NCBI RefSeq assembly: GCF_022605725.1 | Contig: NC_065546.1 | Coordinates: 47,116,227 to 47,180,226, forward strand | Direction: 5' to 3' | DNA length: 64,000 nt | Source: Anthonomus grandis grandis | Taxonomy: Eukaryota > Arthropoda > Insecta > Coleoptera > Curculionidae | Part shown: piece after piece, positions 22,001-36,482 of the stretch | Position numbering within the stretch: the stretch's first letter is position 1 | Layout: each line of letters opens with the position of its first letter | Position numbers and translations under genes: made by a program | The notes under the pieces: model-generated | Databases searched by the model: none | Told to the model about the DNA's origin: nothing | The model's input: only the letters and a program-made list of their open reading frames with translations

Positions 22001-24870
22001 GACATTGATGCGGTGTCAAAAAAAGGTGTATTTTTTGTATTATTTTACTATATTACTGATATCACGGCTTTTATAGCTTCAATTCAATAAGTTGATAAAT
22101 TTTTTATTCGTTTTCTTTTCTTTAATTTTTTTTTATTTTATTATAATTGCCTTTTAAAATAAACATTAAAAAAAAAAAACAAGAAACAAACCACTTTTTC
22201 TTATCCTAATACATTGCTTCTTATGGGACCTGATCTTTCTCTTTAGATTGTGACACTCGTATGAATCGTGGAAAAATTTGTCATAAAGCTTTTTTACTAG
22301 TTATTGAATGGTCTTTAAGCAGAAGAAAGAAATTTTGAATTCGGAGCATATTTTGAAAAAATTGTCATTTTGACCCCGGATTTTGTTCGAAAATCGAAAA
22401 TTGCAAAGAAATAGGGTTTCTGTTCATTTTAGAGTCAAATTGGTAATAACCTTTTTTAAAGGTACTCTGAAGTAGTGCAGGATAGAAAAATAAAAAATTG
22501 ATATTTTTCCATAGGGCTCTTGATAAATCGATATTTATGTTTTACAGTTTTTTTCAATTTTCTCCGATTCTATGATAGCTAGAACCGATTCGTTTTGACA
22601 TGCGGATACCTCGTAATATTCCCGAGAACTTTTGTTTGAAACAAAAAGTTCTCAGACTCACAGTTAATTCAGAAAAAAATAAAAATAATTTTTTCGAAAA
22701 TTTTCGTGGGTATACCCCTTTCGATTTTCGAACAAAAAAATTTTTTTTTTTTATTGAGTTTTTTTACTGGAAATTATTAGTTTAGGGCCTACTTGAAAAT
22801 TTGCCAATAATCATTTTAGGAAAAAAAAATTGTACGGTGGGAAAAAGGAAGTTTTCTTTTATTTTTCCCACATTTTTACTTATATCTCGGCTTCTATAGC
22901 TTCGATTCAATTCGTTTATGGTTTCTTTTATTTCTTATTCTTCTCCTGTCAATTCTTTTGATATTTTATTACTATTGGCTTTCAAAAATAAAACTGAAAA
23001 ATCAAAAAAATCCACGAAAAAACCCGGTTTTCTTATCCCCAAACATGAATTCTTATGGGACCTAATGTTTCTCTTTATATTGTGACACTCGTATAAATCG
23101 TGGAAAATTTTGTCATAAAGCTTTTTCACTAGTTTTTGAATGGACATTAACTAGAAAAAAGAATTTTTGAATTCGGAGCATATTTTGAAAAAATTGTCAT
23201 TTTGACCCCGGATTTGGTTCGAAAATCGAAAATTGCAAAGAAATAGGGTTTCTGTTCATTTTAGAGTCAAATTGGTAATAAAATTTTTTAAAGGTACTCT
23301 GAAGTAGTGTAGGATAGAAAAATAAAAAATTGACATTTTTTCATAGGGCTCTTGATATTTCGATATTTATGTTTTACAGTTTTTTTCAATTTTCTCCGAT
23401 TATATAATAGCTAGAACCGATTTATTTTGACATGCGGATACCTCATAAAATTCCTGTGAACTTTTATTTGAAACAAAAAGTTGTCAGAGTTACAGTTAAT
23501 TTAGAAAAAAATAAAAATCATTTTTTCGAAATTTTTCGTGGGTATACCCCTTTCGATTTTTGACCAAAAAAAAAATTATTTTTTTATTGAGTTTTTTTAC
23601 TGGAAATTATTAGTTTAGGGCTTATTTTAAAATTTGCCAATAATTATTTTAGGAAAAAAAAATGGTATCATGGGAAAAAACGAGTTTTCTTTTGTTTTTT
23701 CTACCTTTTTATTAATATCTCGGTTTCTATAGCTTCGATTCAATTCACTGATGGTTTTTTTTACTCCTTTTTCTTCATCTGTCTACTCCTTTCATATTTA
23801 ATTAGTATTGGCTTTCAAAAATAAAACTGAAAAATGGCAAAAATCCACGGAAAAAGCCGGTTTTCTTATCCCCAAACATCAATTCTTATGGGACCTAATC
23901 TTTCTATTTATATTGTGGCACTCGTATGAATCGTGGAAAAATTTGTCATAAAGCTTTTTTACTACTTTTTAAGTCGTCTTTAAGCAGAAAAAAGAAATTT
24001 TGAATTTAGAGCATATTTTGAAAAAATGCTCATTTTGACCCGGATTTTGTTCGAAAATCGAAAAATGCAAAGAAATAGGTTTTCCGTTCATTTTAGAGTC
24101 AAATCGGTAATAATCTTTTTTAAAGGTACTCTAAAGTAGTACAGGATAGGAAAATAAAAAATTAAAATTTTGCCATAGGGCTCTTGATAATTCGATATTT
24201 ATGTTTTACAGTTTTTTTCAATTTTCTCCGATTCTATGATAGCTAGAACCGATTCGTTTTGACATACGGATATCTCGTAATATTCCCGAGAACTTTTGTT
24301 TGAAACAAAAAGTTCTCAGACTCACAGTTAATTCAGAAAAAAATAAAAATCATTTTTTCGAAATTTTTCGTGGGTATACCCCTTTCGATTTTCGACCAAA
24401 AAAAAAATTTTTTTTTTATTGAGTTTTTTTACTGGAAATTGTTAGTTTAGGGCTTATTTTAAAATTTGTCAATAATCATTTAAAAAAAAAAAAATTGTAC
24501 CGTGGGAAAAAACCAGTTTTCTTTTGTTTTTCCCACATTTTTACTAATATCTCGGCTTCTATAGCTTCGATTCAATTCGTTAATAGTTTCTTTTATTACC
24601 GATTCTTTTCCTGTTAATTCTTTTTATATTTTATTACAATTGCTTTTCAAAATAAAAATGGAAAATAAAAAAAATCGACATAAAAACCTAGTTGTCTTAT
24701 CCCAATACCCTAATAAATGGGACCCTCTTTTCCCTTTATCTTGTGGCACGTATAAATCGTGGAAAATTTACTTAATAAACTTTTCTACTAAGTTTTGCAT
24801 GGCCTTTAAGGTAAAAAAAGAAGTTTTGAATTTTAAGCATAATTTGAAAACGCAAATAAAATTATTTTGA
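22001..24870. repeat. 833-bp subrepeat block of unit 4
   Basis: Monomers start near 22025, 22862, 23695 and 24527. The third is more diverged: its junction reads TTTTTTCTACC in place of TTTTTCCCAC, so the hairpin is weakened. The TATCGCGGG-type monomer of units 2 and 3 is absent here. Confidence 0.88.
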
Positions 24871-25486
24871 AATCAGCGATTATCTGCATACTTTGGTGAA
24901 TACGCCATAACTTTCATCAGTACGACAGTGAATTAATTGATGAGTTGATTCAGCATATCCACCCTAGATGTCGCTAAAGAATTAACATTAATATTTTTAG
25001 TATATTTTTTTTTATCTTGGATGGCCTTTTTAATAGAAAGGTTTACTTTACTTACACTCATGAGACCTAAACTTTTTTGCTCTTGGTTTAACCTGGCTTT
25101 TTAGGGCAGAGCCTATTCCCTTCACCAAAAATGTAGGAAATAGAGAAAATAATATTGTCATTTGCCAATAACGACCTTTATTCTCCTTAATGTTTTTAGG
25201 CTCTAATGCTACATAACATACAATCATAATTTTTAATGAAGATATTACGTGTGTGTTTATATTATGTGTTATGCTTTAATACATGTTGTCCTTATCTTAA
25301 TAAAAAAATTTATATATGTACATATAATTTCTGCATATTCTATGTGAAGTATTCAATTATTATTTAAATAATATATAAAACTAATTAACTTAATAAGATT
25401 ACAAAAATATTTATTACATGTCAAACCTGTATACAACTGAACTTTGTCATGATTATTTTTTATGTGCTCATATGAAAAACTTAATT

Positions 25487-26504
25487 TTAACTTCTGCACT
25501 TTTTTCTTTCACATCCTCCAGTTTTTTGCGGCAAAATGAATTTTAGCTCTGCTGTTGGTGCAAAATTGAAATCATGTCCCTTACTGGAATTTGACACCGG
25601 CTCACCTTCTACAAAATTGTTGACAGTGTTTCTGTTTGAAGTACCATGCTTCAAAGAAGTGGACGAACTTGTACTGGGTATAGATATGTTTGTACTAAGC
25701 AATTCTGTATTTACCTTGAAAAAAATCAAGCTTTGAAATAAATAAAAATAAGTTGGAAGTATATACTTACCTAGGTTTTTGACAATTTCTTTAATTTCTC
25801 CTTGGTTAACCTCTTTGCATGTGGAAAAGTAGTGAGGCCATTCATTGTATTTTTGTCAACAATTACATACCAATGCATGGACTGAAGGTTTTTTATCCAT
25901 TTGCCTACAAGGAACAAAATTTATAAATTAGCTCATTTAGGTATTAAAAAAAATGAAAGATTTAGTAAAAATACCTTAGTACCTATTCCTTGGCAAAGAT
26001 ATTCATTTTTCTTTTTCCAGGGGCTCTTTTGAAAATTTAAAGATATGACAGGTCCGTTTTTCGCTATGATGCTTTCAATCTGGTGCAAAACACATAACCT
26101 TTGTTGGTGTAGTCCACTAAAATAACAAAAACAAAATCAAATATAACAATCAAAACATTATGACATAACCTTAAAATGTATGTATTTTCATAAATTTCAG
26201 GATTATTCACTAAAAATTGGTAATTATGAAACTGAATTAAAAAAAAAAACTTGTATGTGTGTAATTGTGATACTTACATTTTATTTTCATATAGGAAAGT
26301 AAGAAAGATGCGGAGACTTAAAAATATCTTCCAACATTTGTTTGGATTTTGGGAACTTCCGTTGCCGGTGGCGTTTATGCTTGTGGGCCGGAAAGTGACA
26401 TTGAAATGACAAGTGAAAGTCTCTTCGTCTTCTTCTTTTTTTCTTCGATTTTTATGGCTTAAGCCCGATAGCAACCAACGTGAGTCAGAATTATGCAAAA
26501 ACAT
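25487..26504 (-). other. Candidate four-exon spliced cassette, unit 4
   Basis: Has the GGT-containing exon 2 donor, as in unit 1, so exons 1-3 read through in one frame to the TAG at the exon 3 donor. Exon 1 is identical in protein to that of unit 1. Confidence 0.33.
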
Positions 26505-26998
26505 GTTAAGGTGGCTTTACATAAAGGAATTAAGCTGTTTACCTTCCAAACAATACCAAAATTGTTAATTCGTTTTTTTAGGCATAATTAACAATTAAAT
26601 TATAAATAATGGCTAAGAGTTAAACGATACACTTTATAATATTAAAATTAATAATAGACAGAATTTTATAACTTTTATTGCTACAGAATAGATGTAACTA
26701 TTTGGTAGTATAGTACTTTTTTCAATCGGACCAAAGCAAATTTTTTAAATTATTTCCAATGTTGATCTGGTTTACGATTTTATTACCGATTCATTTTAGA
26801 ACCCTGACATAATTTTGATATATGTAGGTTTTGAGAATATTTTCTACTAAACTAAAATTAAAGAGCGGAGCGTATTGTAACACATCATGGTTCTCTGAAG
26901 CATGATACCCAGAAATAAGTTAGTAATATTTCAATGAAATTTATTTTTGATTATAATATATAATAAGACCTTTCCTTTTCTCTCTGTATTTACTATAG

Positions 26999-27208
26999 AT
27001 TGACGAAAAACAAAGAAAAACACAAAGTCACGGTCTCACAACATGTAATTAAACGGGCTACACGTGTTTCGCTCTAGTTAGAGCATCATCAGTTACAGCA
27101 TAAGTGTGTGGATGGCTTCTAAAGGCCTGATGATGCTCTAACTAGAGCGAAACACGTGTAGCCCGTTTAATTACATGTTGTGAGACCGTGACTTTGTGTT
27201 TCGTCAAT
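26999..27208. repeat. Long inverted repeat with hammerhead-like core, unit 4
   Basis: Same as unit 1, including the shortened right arm (TTTGTGTTTCGTCAAT). Units 1 and 4 also share the GGT-containing splice donor, so they appear closest to each other. Confidence 0.93.
27120..27169 (+). ncRNA. Candidate hammerhead ribozyme, unit 4
   Basis: All core and stem positions are as in unit 1. Confidence 0.6.
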
Positions 27209-27313
27209 TTTGTATGTTGGTCTCTTAGAGAATAATGGATGAGATTTTTGGATTTATTATAGATGTTAATGTTTTCCAAGTACTAAAAAAAGAAAAAGTT
27301 GGGTAGAGCACCA

Positions 27314-27386
27314 TGCCGAGGCTAAGGTTTGAACTCAGAGCCTTATGAGGATACGGCAGGTCTCTTCCCCACTGCGTGTTTAGGGC
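27314..27386 (-). other. tRNA-like sequence, unit 4
   Basis: 73 nt; T arm CTGAG-TTCAAAC-CTTAG as in unit 1. Confidence 0.3.
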
Positions 27387-27468
27387 ATTCCTTGGATAAT
27401 TTTGGAGATTTTTTTTTTGTAGTACTGACAAAAATTTTTAAAATTTCTACTGGTCCCCACGGACTAAA

Positions 27469-27691
27469 GTAGATGCGAAGCGTCTACTTGTTACAATACG
27501 CTTCGCGTATTGTAAGAACGCATCCAGCTAAATTGAGGGATTTTCGGACCCTGCGTCACATAAACGCTAATAACTTTGGTTCTATCGCGAATTTTTTTTT
27601 CCGGTTTTTACCGTTATATGTAGGAAGGATGAGAGTATATAACGGCGAAAAAATTTTTTCGCCACGCCCACCCCGAAGGGGTGGGCGTGGC
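27469..27691. repeat. Cluster of triloop hairpins, unit 4
   Basis: The first hairpin has one mismatch (GTAGATGC facing GCGTCTAC). The second and third are perfect, and the middle stretch is of the unit 2 type. Confidence 0.88.
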
Positions 27692-28539
27692 AAAAAACGG
27701 TTTTTTGACAAAAAAAATTTGATTAAGTCGTTGTGGAAAACTGACCAGGCCGATTTTTCTGAAACTCATTGACGTTAAAGGCCTTTATATAAAGCAGCTC
27801 CTAAAGGGCGCTTTTTAAGATAAACCCTTTAGAAGTCGGATTTTTCTGTGAATGAATTTTGAACTTTTTGCGCGGTACCTCGCGGACTTAAACGGCCGTG
27901 GGGCCTAAACGGTAATGTTCCCGATAATGCGAATAAAACAGCCCTTTTCTACGTAAATGTAGCTTTCTTTTTCATCTAAACTATTTTTTTCCAAAACAAA
28001 CTCCTTCCGAGATAAACGAGCTCAAACTTAAATTTTTTATTTTCGAAAAAAAAAAAAGTGAATTTTTCGAGAAATAAATTTTTTTCTACTTCTAAAAAAT
28101 TTTTTTAAATTTTTTTGTTAACACCGTTTGAAAGCTTAATCCTTTAGGATTAAATAGAAGTATTACTCATGACGCTACGTATTATACAGGGTGAGCTGTG
28201 TTAACAAATATAAACCCCTTTTTGAGCCTTTTTTTGACCGTTTTTTTCTACTTTTCTTAATAACTCTTTATTGGCGGCACCTAGAAATTTCAAACTTTCA
28301 GCGTTTTAAGAACTTTTTAAATCCTATTTTTCGACGTACTCTGCAACCTTCTACGTAGAGTAGTTTTTGCTCTACACCTTTTTTTAACTTTGACGCTTTA
28401 TACCGGCATACCTATGACACCTACGAAAACCATTTTTTTTCTGAAATCACCGGACACTATCTGGCTATAATCCACTAAAAACCGTTTTTCTTCAAATGTT
28501 ACCGTTTTTCTGCAACGAGCTGTTATTTAAGAAAAACCC

Positions 28540-28835
28540 CCAAAAATAAGCCGTTCCAATCAACCAGTCATACCGTCGACACCACGGGAGCCAACGCATG
28601 GTACAAAATAGTTGGCGGTCCAGCACCAAATTGACCCAATGTAAAGGCATACGGACGACGTCACTATCGAGTTGCACATGGTCAGATGACGTAAGCGCGG
28701 GGTTTTCGGGGTATTGTGGCGGCAAATTCGGCCCGTTTGCGCTACGAGTTAGAGTAGGAAAAGCGGTTTGAGAGAAGGATGGAGGATGTCTGGCAACAAT
28801 TATAAACGCGTCGTGTTCGTCTCGTGACGTCATGA
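28540..28835. promoter_or_regulatory. GC-rich block with CRE-like sites, unit 4
   Basis: The sites GACGTCACTA, GATGACGTAA and GTGACGTCATG are all kept. Confidence 0.4.
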
Positions 28836-28989
28836 GTTATTTTATTAATGAATATTATTAGTATTATGGGGACAATTTTACGCGGTTTCTTGATAAATTA
28901 CTAGGATAAATAAAATGAATATAAATATTAAGAAATATATATTTGAAATATACAGAGGGTATTGATATTACGGAACATTTATGAGGATA

Positions 28990-29285
28990 ATAATAGTATG
29001 GAAATAGAATTATACGAGGGGTTTTAAGGTTGAGGGCTTAAATAAGGAAAATATTATTTGTCTTAATAGTAATCGGAATATACCGGGGGTTTTAAGGTTT
29101 TAAGGCATTTATAAGGAAAATAATATTTATAATAATAGTAATATTAATCGTCAGCATATTTTAGGGTTTTAGTGCTTTCATAAGGAAAATATTATTTATA
29201 ATTATAGTAATCGTATTATAAAGGGTGTTTTAAGGTTTAAGGACATTTACAAGAAAGATAATATTTATAATAATAGTAATAGCAG
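28990..29285. repeat. Expanded 60-75 bp minisatellite, unit 4/5 junction
   Basis: About five copies, partly of types different from those in the previous block (TTTTAAGGTTGAGGGC). Confidence 0.72.
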
Positions 29286-29425
29286 CATAAAGGTTAAGAC
29301 AAGGTATAAATATCTGGAAAAAAAATAATAGTAATAATAGTTTTATTTTAGTTAGGGTTCTTTTAGTGGGGGTTGCTAAATTGGTAATAAATTTATATAA
29401 ATAGTTTATCAATTTAGAAAAAAAA

Positions 29426-32400
29426 GACATTGACGCGTTGTCAAAAAAAGGTGTATTTTTTGTATTATTTTACTATATTACTGATATCACGGCTTTTATA
29501 GCTTCAATTCAATAAGTTGATAAATTTTTTATTCGTTTTCTTTTCTTTAAATTTTTTTTATTTTATTATAATTGCCTTTTAAAATAAAAATTAAAAAAAA
29601 AAACAAGAAACAAACCACTTTTTCTTATCCTAATACATTGCTTCTTATGGGACCTGATCTTTCTCTTTAGATTGTGACACTCGTATGAATCGTGGAAAAA
29701 TTTGTCATAAAGCTTTTTTACTAGTTATTGAATGGTCTTTAAGCAGAAGAAAAAAATTTTGAATTCGGAGCATATTTTGAAAAAATTGTCATTTTGACCC
29801 CGGATTTTGTTCGAAAATCGAAAATTGCAAAGAAATAGGGTTTCTGTTCATTTTAGAGTCAAATTGGTAATAACCTTTTTTAAAGGTACTCTGAAGTAGT
29901 GCAGGATAGAAAAATAAAAAATTGATATTTTTTCATAGGGCCCTTGATAATTCGATATTTATGTTTTACAGTTTTTTTCAATTTTCTCCAATTCTATGAT
30001 AGCCAGAACCGATTCGTTTTGACATACGGATACCTCGTAATATTCCCGAGAACTTTTGTTTGAAACAAAAAGTTCTCAGACTCACAGTTAATTCAGAAAA
30101 AAATAAAAATCATTTTTTCGAAAATTTTCGTGGGTATACCCCTTTCGATTTTCGAACAAAAAATTTTTTTTTTATTGAGTTTTTTTACTGGAAATTGTTA
30201 GTTTAGGGCCTACTTGAAAATTTGCCAATAATCATTTTAGGAAAAAAAAATTGTACGGTGGGAAAAAGGAAGTTTTCTTTTATTTTTCCCACATTTTTAC
30301 TTATATCTCGGTTTCTATAGCTTCGATTCAATTCGTTTATGATTTCTTTTATTTCTTATTCTTCTCCTGTCAATTCTTTTGATATTTTATTACTATTTGC
30401 TTTCAAAAATAAAACTGAAAAATCAAAAAAATCCACGAAAAAAACCGGTTTTCTTATCCCCAAACATGAATTCTTATTGGACCTAATCTTTCTATTTATA
30501 TTGTGGCACTCGTATGAATCGTGGAATAATTTGTCATAAAGCTTTTTTACTAGTTTTTGAATGGTCTTTAACCAGAAAAAAGAAATTTTGAATTCGGAGC
30601 ATATTTTGAAAAAATGGTCATTTTGACCCCGGATTTTGTTCGAAAATCGAAAATTGCAAAGAAATAGGGTTTCTATTCATTTTAGAGTCAAATTGGTAAT
30701 AACCTTTTTTAAAGGTACTCTGAAGTAGTGCAGGATAGAAAAATAAAAAATTGATATTTTTCCATAGGGCTCTTGATAATTCGATATTTATGTTTTACAG
30801 TTTTATTCAATTTTCTCCGATTCTATAATAGCTAGAACCAATTCGTTTTGACAGGCGAATACCTCTTAATATACCCAAGAACTTTTATTTATTACAAAAA
30901 GTTGTCAGAGTTATAGTTTATTTATAAAAAAATAAAAACCATTTTTTCGAAATTTTTCGTGGGTATACCCCTTTCGATTTTCGCCCAAAAAAAAATTATT
31001 TTTTTATTGAGTTTTTTTACTGGAAATTGTTAGTTTAGGGCTTACTTTAAAATCGGCCAATAATCATTTTAGGAAAAAAAAATTGTACGGTGGGAAAAAG
31101 GAAGTTTTCTTTTATTTTTCCCACATTTTTACTTATATCTCGGTTTCTATAGCTTCGATTCAATTCGTTTATGATTTCTTTTATTTCTTATTCTTCTCCT
31201 GTCAATTCTTTTGATATTTTATTACTATTTGCTTTCAAAAATAAAACTGAAAAATCAAAAAAATCCACGAAAAAACCCGGTTTTCTTATCCCCAAATATG
31301 AATTCTTATGGGACCTAATCTTTCTATTTATATTGTGGCACTCGTATGGATCGTGGAAAAATTTGTCATAAAGCTTTTTTACTAGTTTTTGAATGGTCTT
31401 TAACCAGAAAAAAGAAATTTTGAATTCGGAGCATGTTTTGAAAAAATGGTCATTTTGACCCGGATTTTGTTCGAAAATCGAAAAATGCAAAGAAATAGGT
31501 TTTCCGTTCATTTTAGAGTCAAATCGGTAATAATCTTTTTTAAAGGTACTCTAAAGTAGTACAGGACAGGAAAATAAAAAATTAAAATTTTGCCATAGGG
31601 CTCTTGATAATTCGATATTTATGTTTTACAGTTTTTTTCAATTTTCTCCGATTCTATGATAGCTAGAACCGATTCGTTTTGACATACGGATATCTCGTAA
31701 TATTCCCGAGAACTTTTGTTTGAAACAAAAAGTTCTCAGACTCACAGTTAATTCAGAAAAAAATAAAAATCATTTTTTCGAAATTTTTCGTGGGTATACC
31801 CCCTTTCGATTTTCGACCAAAAAAAAAATTATTTTTTTAATGGGTTTTTTTACTGGAAATTGTTAGTTTAGGGCTTACTTTAAAATTTGCCATTAATCAT
31901 TTTAGGAAAAAAAAATTGTACGTTGGGAAAAAGGAAGTTTTCTTTTATTTTTCCCAGATTTTTACTTATATCTTGGCTTCTATAGCTTCGATTCAATTCG
32001 TTTATGGTTTCTTTTATTTCTTATTCTTCTCCTGTCAATTCTTTAAATACTTTATTACTATTGGCTCTCAAAAATAAAACTGAAAAATCAAAAAAATCCA
32101 CGAAAAAACCCGGTTTTCTTATCCCCAAACATGAATTCTTATGGGACCTAATCTTTCTCTTTATATTGTGGCACTCCTTTAAATCGTGGAAAATTTTGCT
32201 ATTAAGCTTTTTTACTAGTTTTTGAATGGTCTTTAACCAGAAAAAAGAAATTTTAAATTCAGAGCATATTTTGAAAAAATGGTCATTTTGACCCCGGATT
32301 TTGTTCGAAAATCGAAAATTGCAAAGAAATAGGGTTTCTGTTCATTTTAGAGTCAAGTTGGTAATAACCTTTTTTAAAGGTACTCTGAAGTAGTGCAGGA

Positions 32401-33950
32401 TAGAAAAATAAAAAATTGATATTTTTCCATAGGGCTCTTGATAATTCGATATTTATGTTTTATAGTTTTTTTCAAGTTTCTCCGATTCTATAATAGCTAG
32501 AATCGATTTATTTTGATATGCGGATACCTCGTAAAATTCCTGAGAACTTTTGTTTAAAACAAAAAGTTCTCAGACTTACAGTTAATTCAGAAAAAAATAA
32601 AAATCATTTTTTCGAAATTTTTCGTGGGTATACCCCTTTCGATTTTCGACCAAAAAAAAAATTATTTTTTTATTGGGTTTTTTTAGTAGAAATTGTTAGT
32701 TTAGGGCTTACTTTGAAATTTGCCAATAATTATTTTAGAAAAAAAAAATGGTACGGTGGGAAAAACCAGTTTTCTTTTGTTTTTTCCACCTTTTTATTAA
32801 TATCTCGGTTTCTATAGCTTCGACTCAATTTATTGATGGTTTTTTTACTCCTTTTTGTTCTTCTGTCCATTCCTTTCATATTTTATTTGTATTGGCTTTC
32901 AAAAAAAAACTGAAAAATTAAAAAAATCCACGAAAAAACCCGGTTTTCTTATCCCCAAACATGAATTTTTTTGGGACCTAATCTTTCTATTTATATTGTG
33001 GCACTGGTATAAATCGTGGAAAAATTTGTCATAGGGCTTTTTTACTACTTTTTAAGTCGTCTTTAAGCAGAAAAAAGAAATTTTGAATTCGGAGCATATT
33101 TTGGAAAAGTGCTCATTTTGACCCGGATTTTGTTCGAAAATCGAAAAATGCAAAGAAATAGGTTTTCCGTTTGTTTTAGAGTCAAATCGGTAATAATATT
33201 TTTTAAAGGTACTCTGAAGTACTACAGGATAGAAAAATAAAAAATTAAAATTTTGCCATAGGGCTCATGATAATTTGATATTTATGTTTTATAGTTTTTT
33301 TCAATTTTCTCCGATTCTATGGTAGCTAGAACCGATTCGTTTTGACATACGGATACCTCGAAATATTCCCGAGAACTTTTGTTTAAAACAAAAAATTGTC
33401 AGGGTTACAGTTATTTTAGAAAAAAATAAAAATCATTTTTTCGAAATTTTTCTTGGGTATACCCCTTTCGATTTTCGACCAAAAAAAAAAATATTTTTTT
33501 ATTTAGTTTTTTTACTGGAAATTGTTAGTTTAGGGCTTACTTTAAAATTTGTCAATAATCATTTAAAAAAAAAAAATTGTACCGTGGGAAAAAACCAGTT
33601 TTCTTTTGTTTTTCCCACATTTTTACTAATATCTCGGCTTCTATAGCTTCGATTCAATTCGTTAATAGTTTCTTTTATTACCGATTCTTTTCCTGTTAAT
33701 TCTTTTTATATTTTATTACAATTGCTTTTTAAAATAAAAATGGAAAATAAAAAAAATCGACATAAAAACCTGGTTGTCTTATCCCAATACCCTAATAAAT
33801 GGGACCCTCTTTTCCCTTTATCTTGTGGCACGCATAAATCGTGGAAAATTTACTTAATAAACTTTTCTACTAAGTTTTCCATGGCCTTTAAGGTAAAAAA
33901 AGAAGTTTTGAATTTTAAGCATAATTTGAAAACCCAAATAAAATTATTTT
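29426..33950. repeat. Expanded 833-bp subrepeat block of unit 5 (about 6 copies)
   Basis: Monomer starts fall near 29450, 30285, 31117, 31950, 32780 and 33612, two more than in other units. This accounts for most of the longer spacing between units 4 and 5 (about 9.08 kb between equivalent unique points). The monomer near 32780 is the diverged TTTTTTCCACC type also seen in unit 4. Confidence 0.88.
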
Positions 33951-34572
33951 GAATTCAGCGATTATCTGCATACTTTGGTGAATACGCCATAACTTTCATC
34001 AGTACGACAGTGAATTAATTGATGAGTTGATTCAGGATATCCACCCTAGATGTCGCTAAAGAATTAACATAAATATTTATAATATTTTTTTTTTTATCTT
34101 GGATGGCCTTTTTAATAGAAAGGTTTACTTTACTTACACTCATGAGACTTAAATAAACTTTTTTGCTCTTGGTTTAACCTGGCTTTTTAGGGCAGAGCCT
34201 ATTCCCTTCACCAAAAATGTAGGAAATAGAGAAAATAATATTGTCATTTGCCAATAACGACCTTTATTCTCCTTAATGTTTTTAGGCTCTAATGCTACAT
34301 AACATACAATCATAATTTTTAATGAAGATATTACGTGTGTGTCTAAATTATGTGTTATGCTTTAATACATGTTGTCCTTATCTTAATAAAAAAATTTATA
34401 TATGTACATATAATTTCTGCATATTCTATGTGAAGTATACAATTATTATTTAAATAATGTATAAAACTAATTAACTTAATAAGATTACAAAAATATTTAT
34501 TACATGTCAAACCTGTAGACAACTGACCTTTGTCATGATTATTTTTTATGAGCTCATATGAAAAACTTAATT

Positions 34573-35586
34573 TTAACTTTTGCACTTTTTTCTTTTACAT
34601 CCTCCAGTTTTTTGCGGCAAAATGAATTTTAGCTCTGCTGTTGGTGCAAAATTGAAATCATGTCCCTTACTGGAATTTGACACCGGCTCACCTTCTACCA
34701 AATTGTTGACAGTGTCTCTGTTTGAAGTACCATGCTTCAAAGAAGTGGACGAACTTGTACTGGGTATAGATATGTTTGTACTAAGCAATTCTGTATTTAC
34801 CTTGAAAAAAATCAAGCTTTGAAAAAAATAAAGATAAGTTGGAAGTATAGACTTACCTAGGTTTTTGACAATTTCTTTAATTTCTCCTTGGTTAACCTCT
34901 TTGTATGTGGAAAAGTAGTGAGGCCATTCATTGTATTTTTGTCAACAATTACATACCAATGCATGGACTGAAGGTTTTTTATCCATTTGCCTACAAGGAA
35001 CAAAATTTATAGATTACCTCATTTAGGTATTAAAAAAAATGAAAGATTTAGTAAAAATACCTTAGTATTCCTTGGCAGAGATATTCATTTTTCTTTTTCC
35101 AGGGGCTCTTTTGAAAATTTAAAGATATGACAGGTCAGTTTTTCGCTATGATGCTTTCAATCTGGTGCAAAACACATAACCTTTGTTGGTGTAGTCCACT
35201 AAAATAACAAAAACAAAATCAAATATAACAATCAAAACATTATGACATAACCTTAAAATGTATGTATTTTCATAAATTTCAGGATTATTCACTAAAAATT
35301 GGTAATTATGAAACTGAATTAAAAAAAAAAACTTGTATGTGTTTAATTGTGATACTTACATTTTATTTTCATATAGGAAAGTAAGAAAGATGCGGAGACT
35401 TAAAAATATCTTCCAACATTTGTTTGGATTTTGGGAACTTCCGTTGCCGTTGGCGTTTATGCTTGTGGGCCGGAAAGTGACATTGAAATGACAAGTGAAA
35501 GTCTCTTCGTCATCTTCTTTTTTTCTTCGATTTTTATGGCTTAAGCCCGATAGCAACCAACGTGAGTCAGAATTATGCAAAAACAT
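34573..35586 (-). other. Candidate four-exon spliced cassette, unit 5
   Basis: GGT-less donor type. It carries more substitutions than other copies (exon 1 KEDDEET and INANGNG; exon 4 NLVEGE, GGCKRKKCKS), fitting a position at the array edge where homogenisation is weaker. Confidence 0.33.
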
Positions 35587-36079
35587 GTTAAGGTGACTTT
35601 ACATAAAGGAATTAAGCTGTTTACCTTCCAAACAATACCAAAGTTGTTAATTCGTTTTTTTAGGCATAGTTAACAATTAAGTTGTAAATAATGGATAAGA
35701 GTTAAACGATACACTTTATAATATTAAAATTAATAATAGACAGAATTTTATAACTTAATTGCTACAGAATAGATGTAACTATTTGGTAGTATAGTACTTT
35801 TTTCAATCGGACCAAAGCAAATTTTTAAAATTATTTCCAATGTTGATCTGGTTTACGATTTTATTACCGATTCATTTTAGAACCCTGACATAATTTTGAT
35901 ATATGTAGGTTTTGAGAATATTTTCTACTAAACTAAAATTAAAGAGCGGAGCGTATTGTAACACATCATGGTTCTCTGAAGCATGATACCCAGAAATAAG
36001 TTAGTAATATTTCAATGAAATTTATTTTTGATTATAATATATAATAAGACCTTTCCTTTTCTCTCTGTATTTACTATAG

Positions 36080-36301
36080 ATTGACGAAAAACAAAGAAAA
36101 ACACAAAGTCACGGTCTCACAACATGTAATTAAACGGGCTACACGTGTTTCGCTCTAGTTAGAGCATCATCAGTTACAGCATAAGTGTGTGGATGGCTTC
36201 TAAAGGCCTGATGATGCTCTAACTAGAGCGAAACACGTGTAGCCCGTTTAATAACATGTTGTGAGACCGTGACTTTGTGTTTTTCTTTGTTTTTCGTCAA
36301 T
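36080..36301. repeat. Long inverted repeat with hammerhead-like core, unit 5
   Basis: Full-length arms with one mismatch (TTTAATAACATG in the right arm). It lies about 285 bp before the array ends. Confidence 0.93.
36201..36250 (+). ncRNA. Candidate hammerhead ribozyme, unit 5
   Basis: Core and stems are conserved even in this edge unit; the only nearby change lies outside the 50-nt motif. Confidence 0.6.
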
Positions 36302-36406
36302 TTTGTATGTTGGTCTCTTAGAGAATAATGGATGAGATTTTTGGATTTACTATAGATGTTCATTTTTTCGAAGTACTAAAAAAAGAAAAAGTTGGGTAGA
36401 GCACCA

Positions 36407-36482
36407 TGCCGAGGCTAAGATTTGAACTCAGAGCCTTATGAGGATACGGAGGCAGGTCTCTTCCTCACCGCGTGTTTAGGGC
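36407..36482 (-). other. tRNA-like sequence, unit 5
   Basis: A 3-base insertion in the middle gives 76 nt, and the A-box-like part reads ACACGCGGTGAG, so this edge copy is decaying. Confidence 0.25.
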
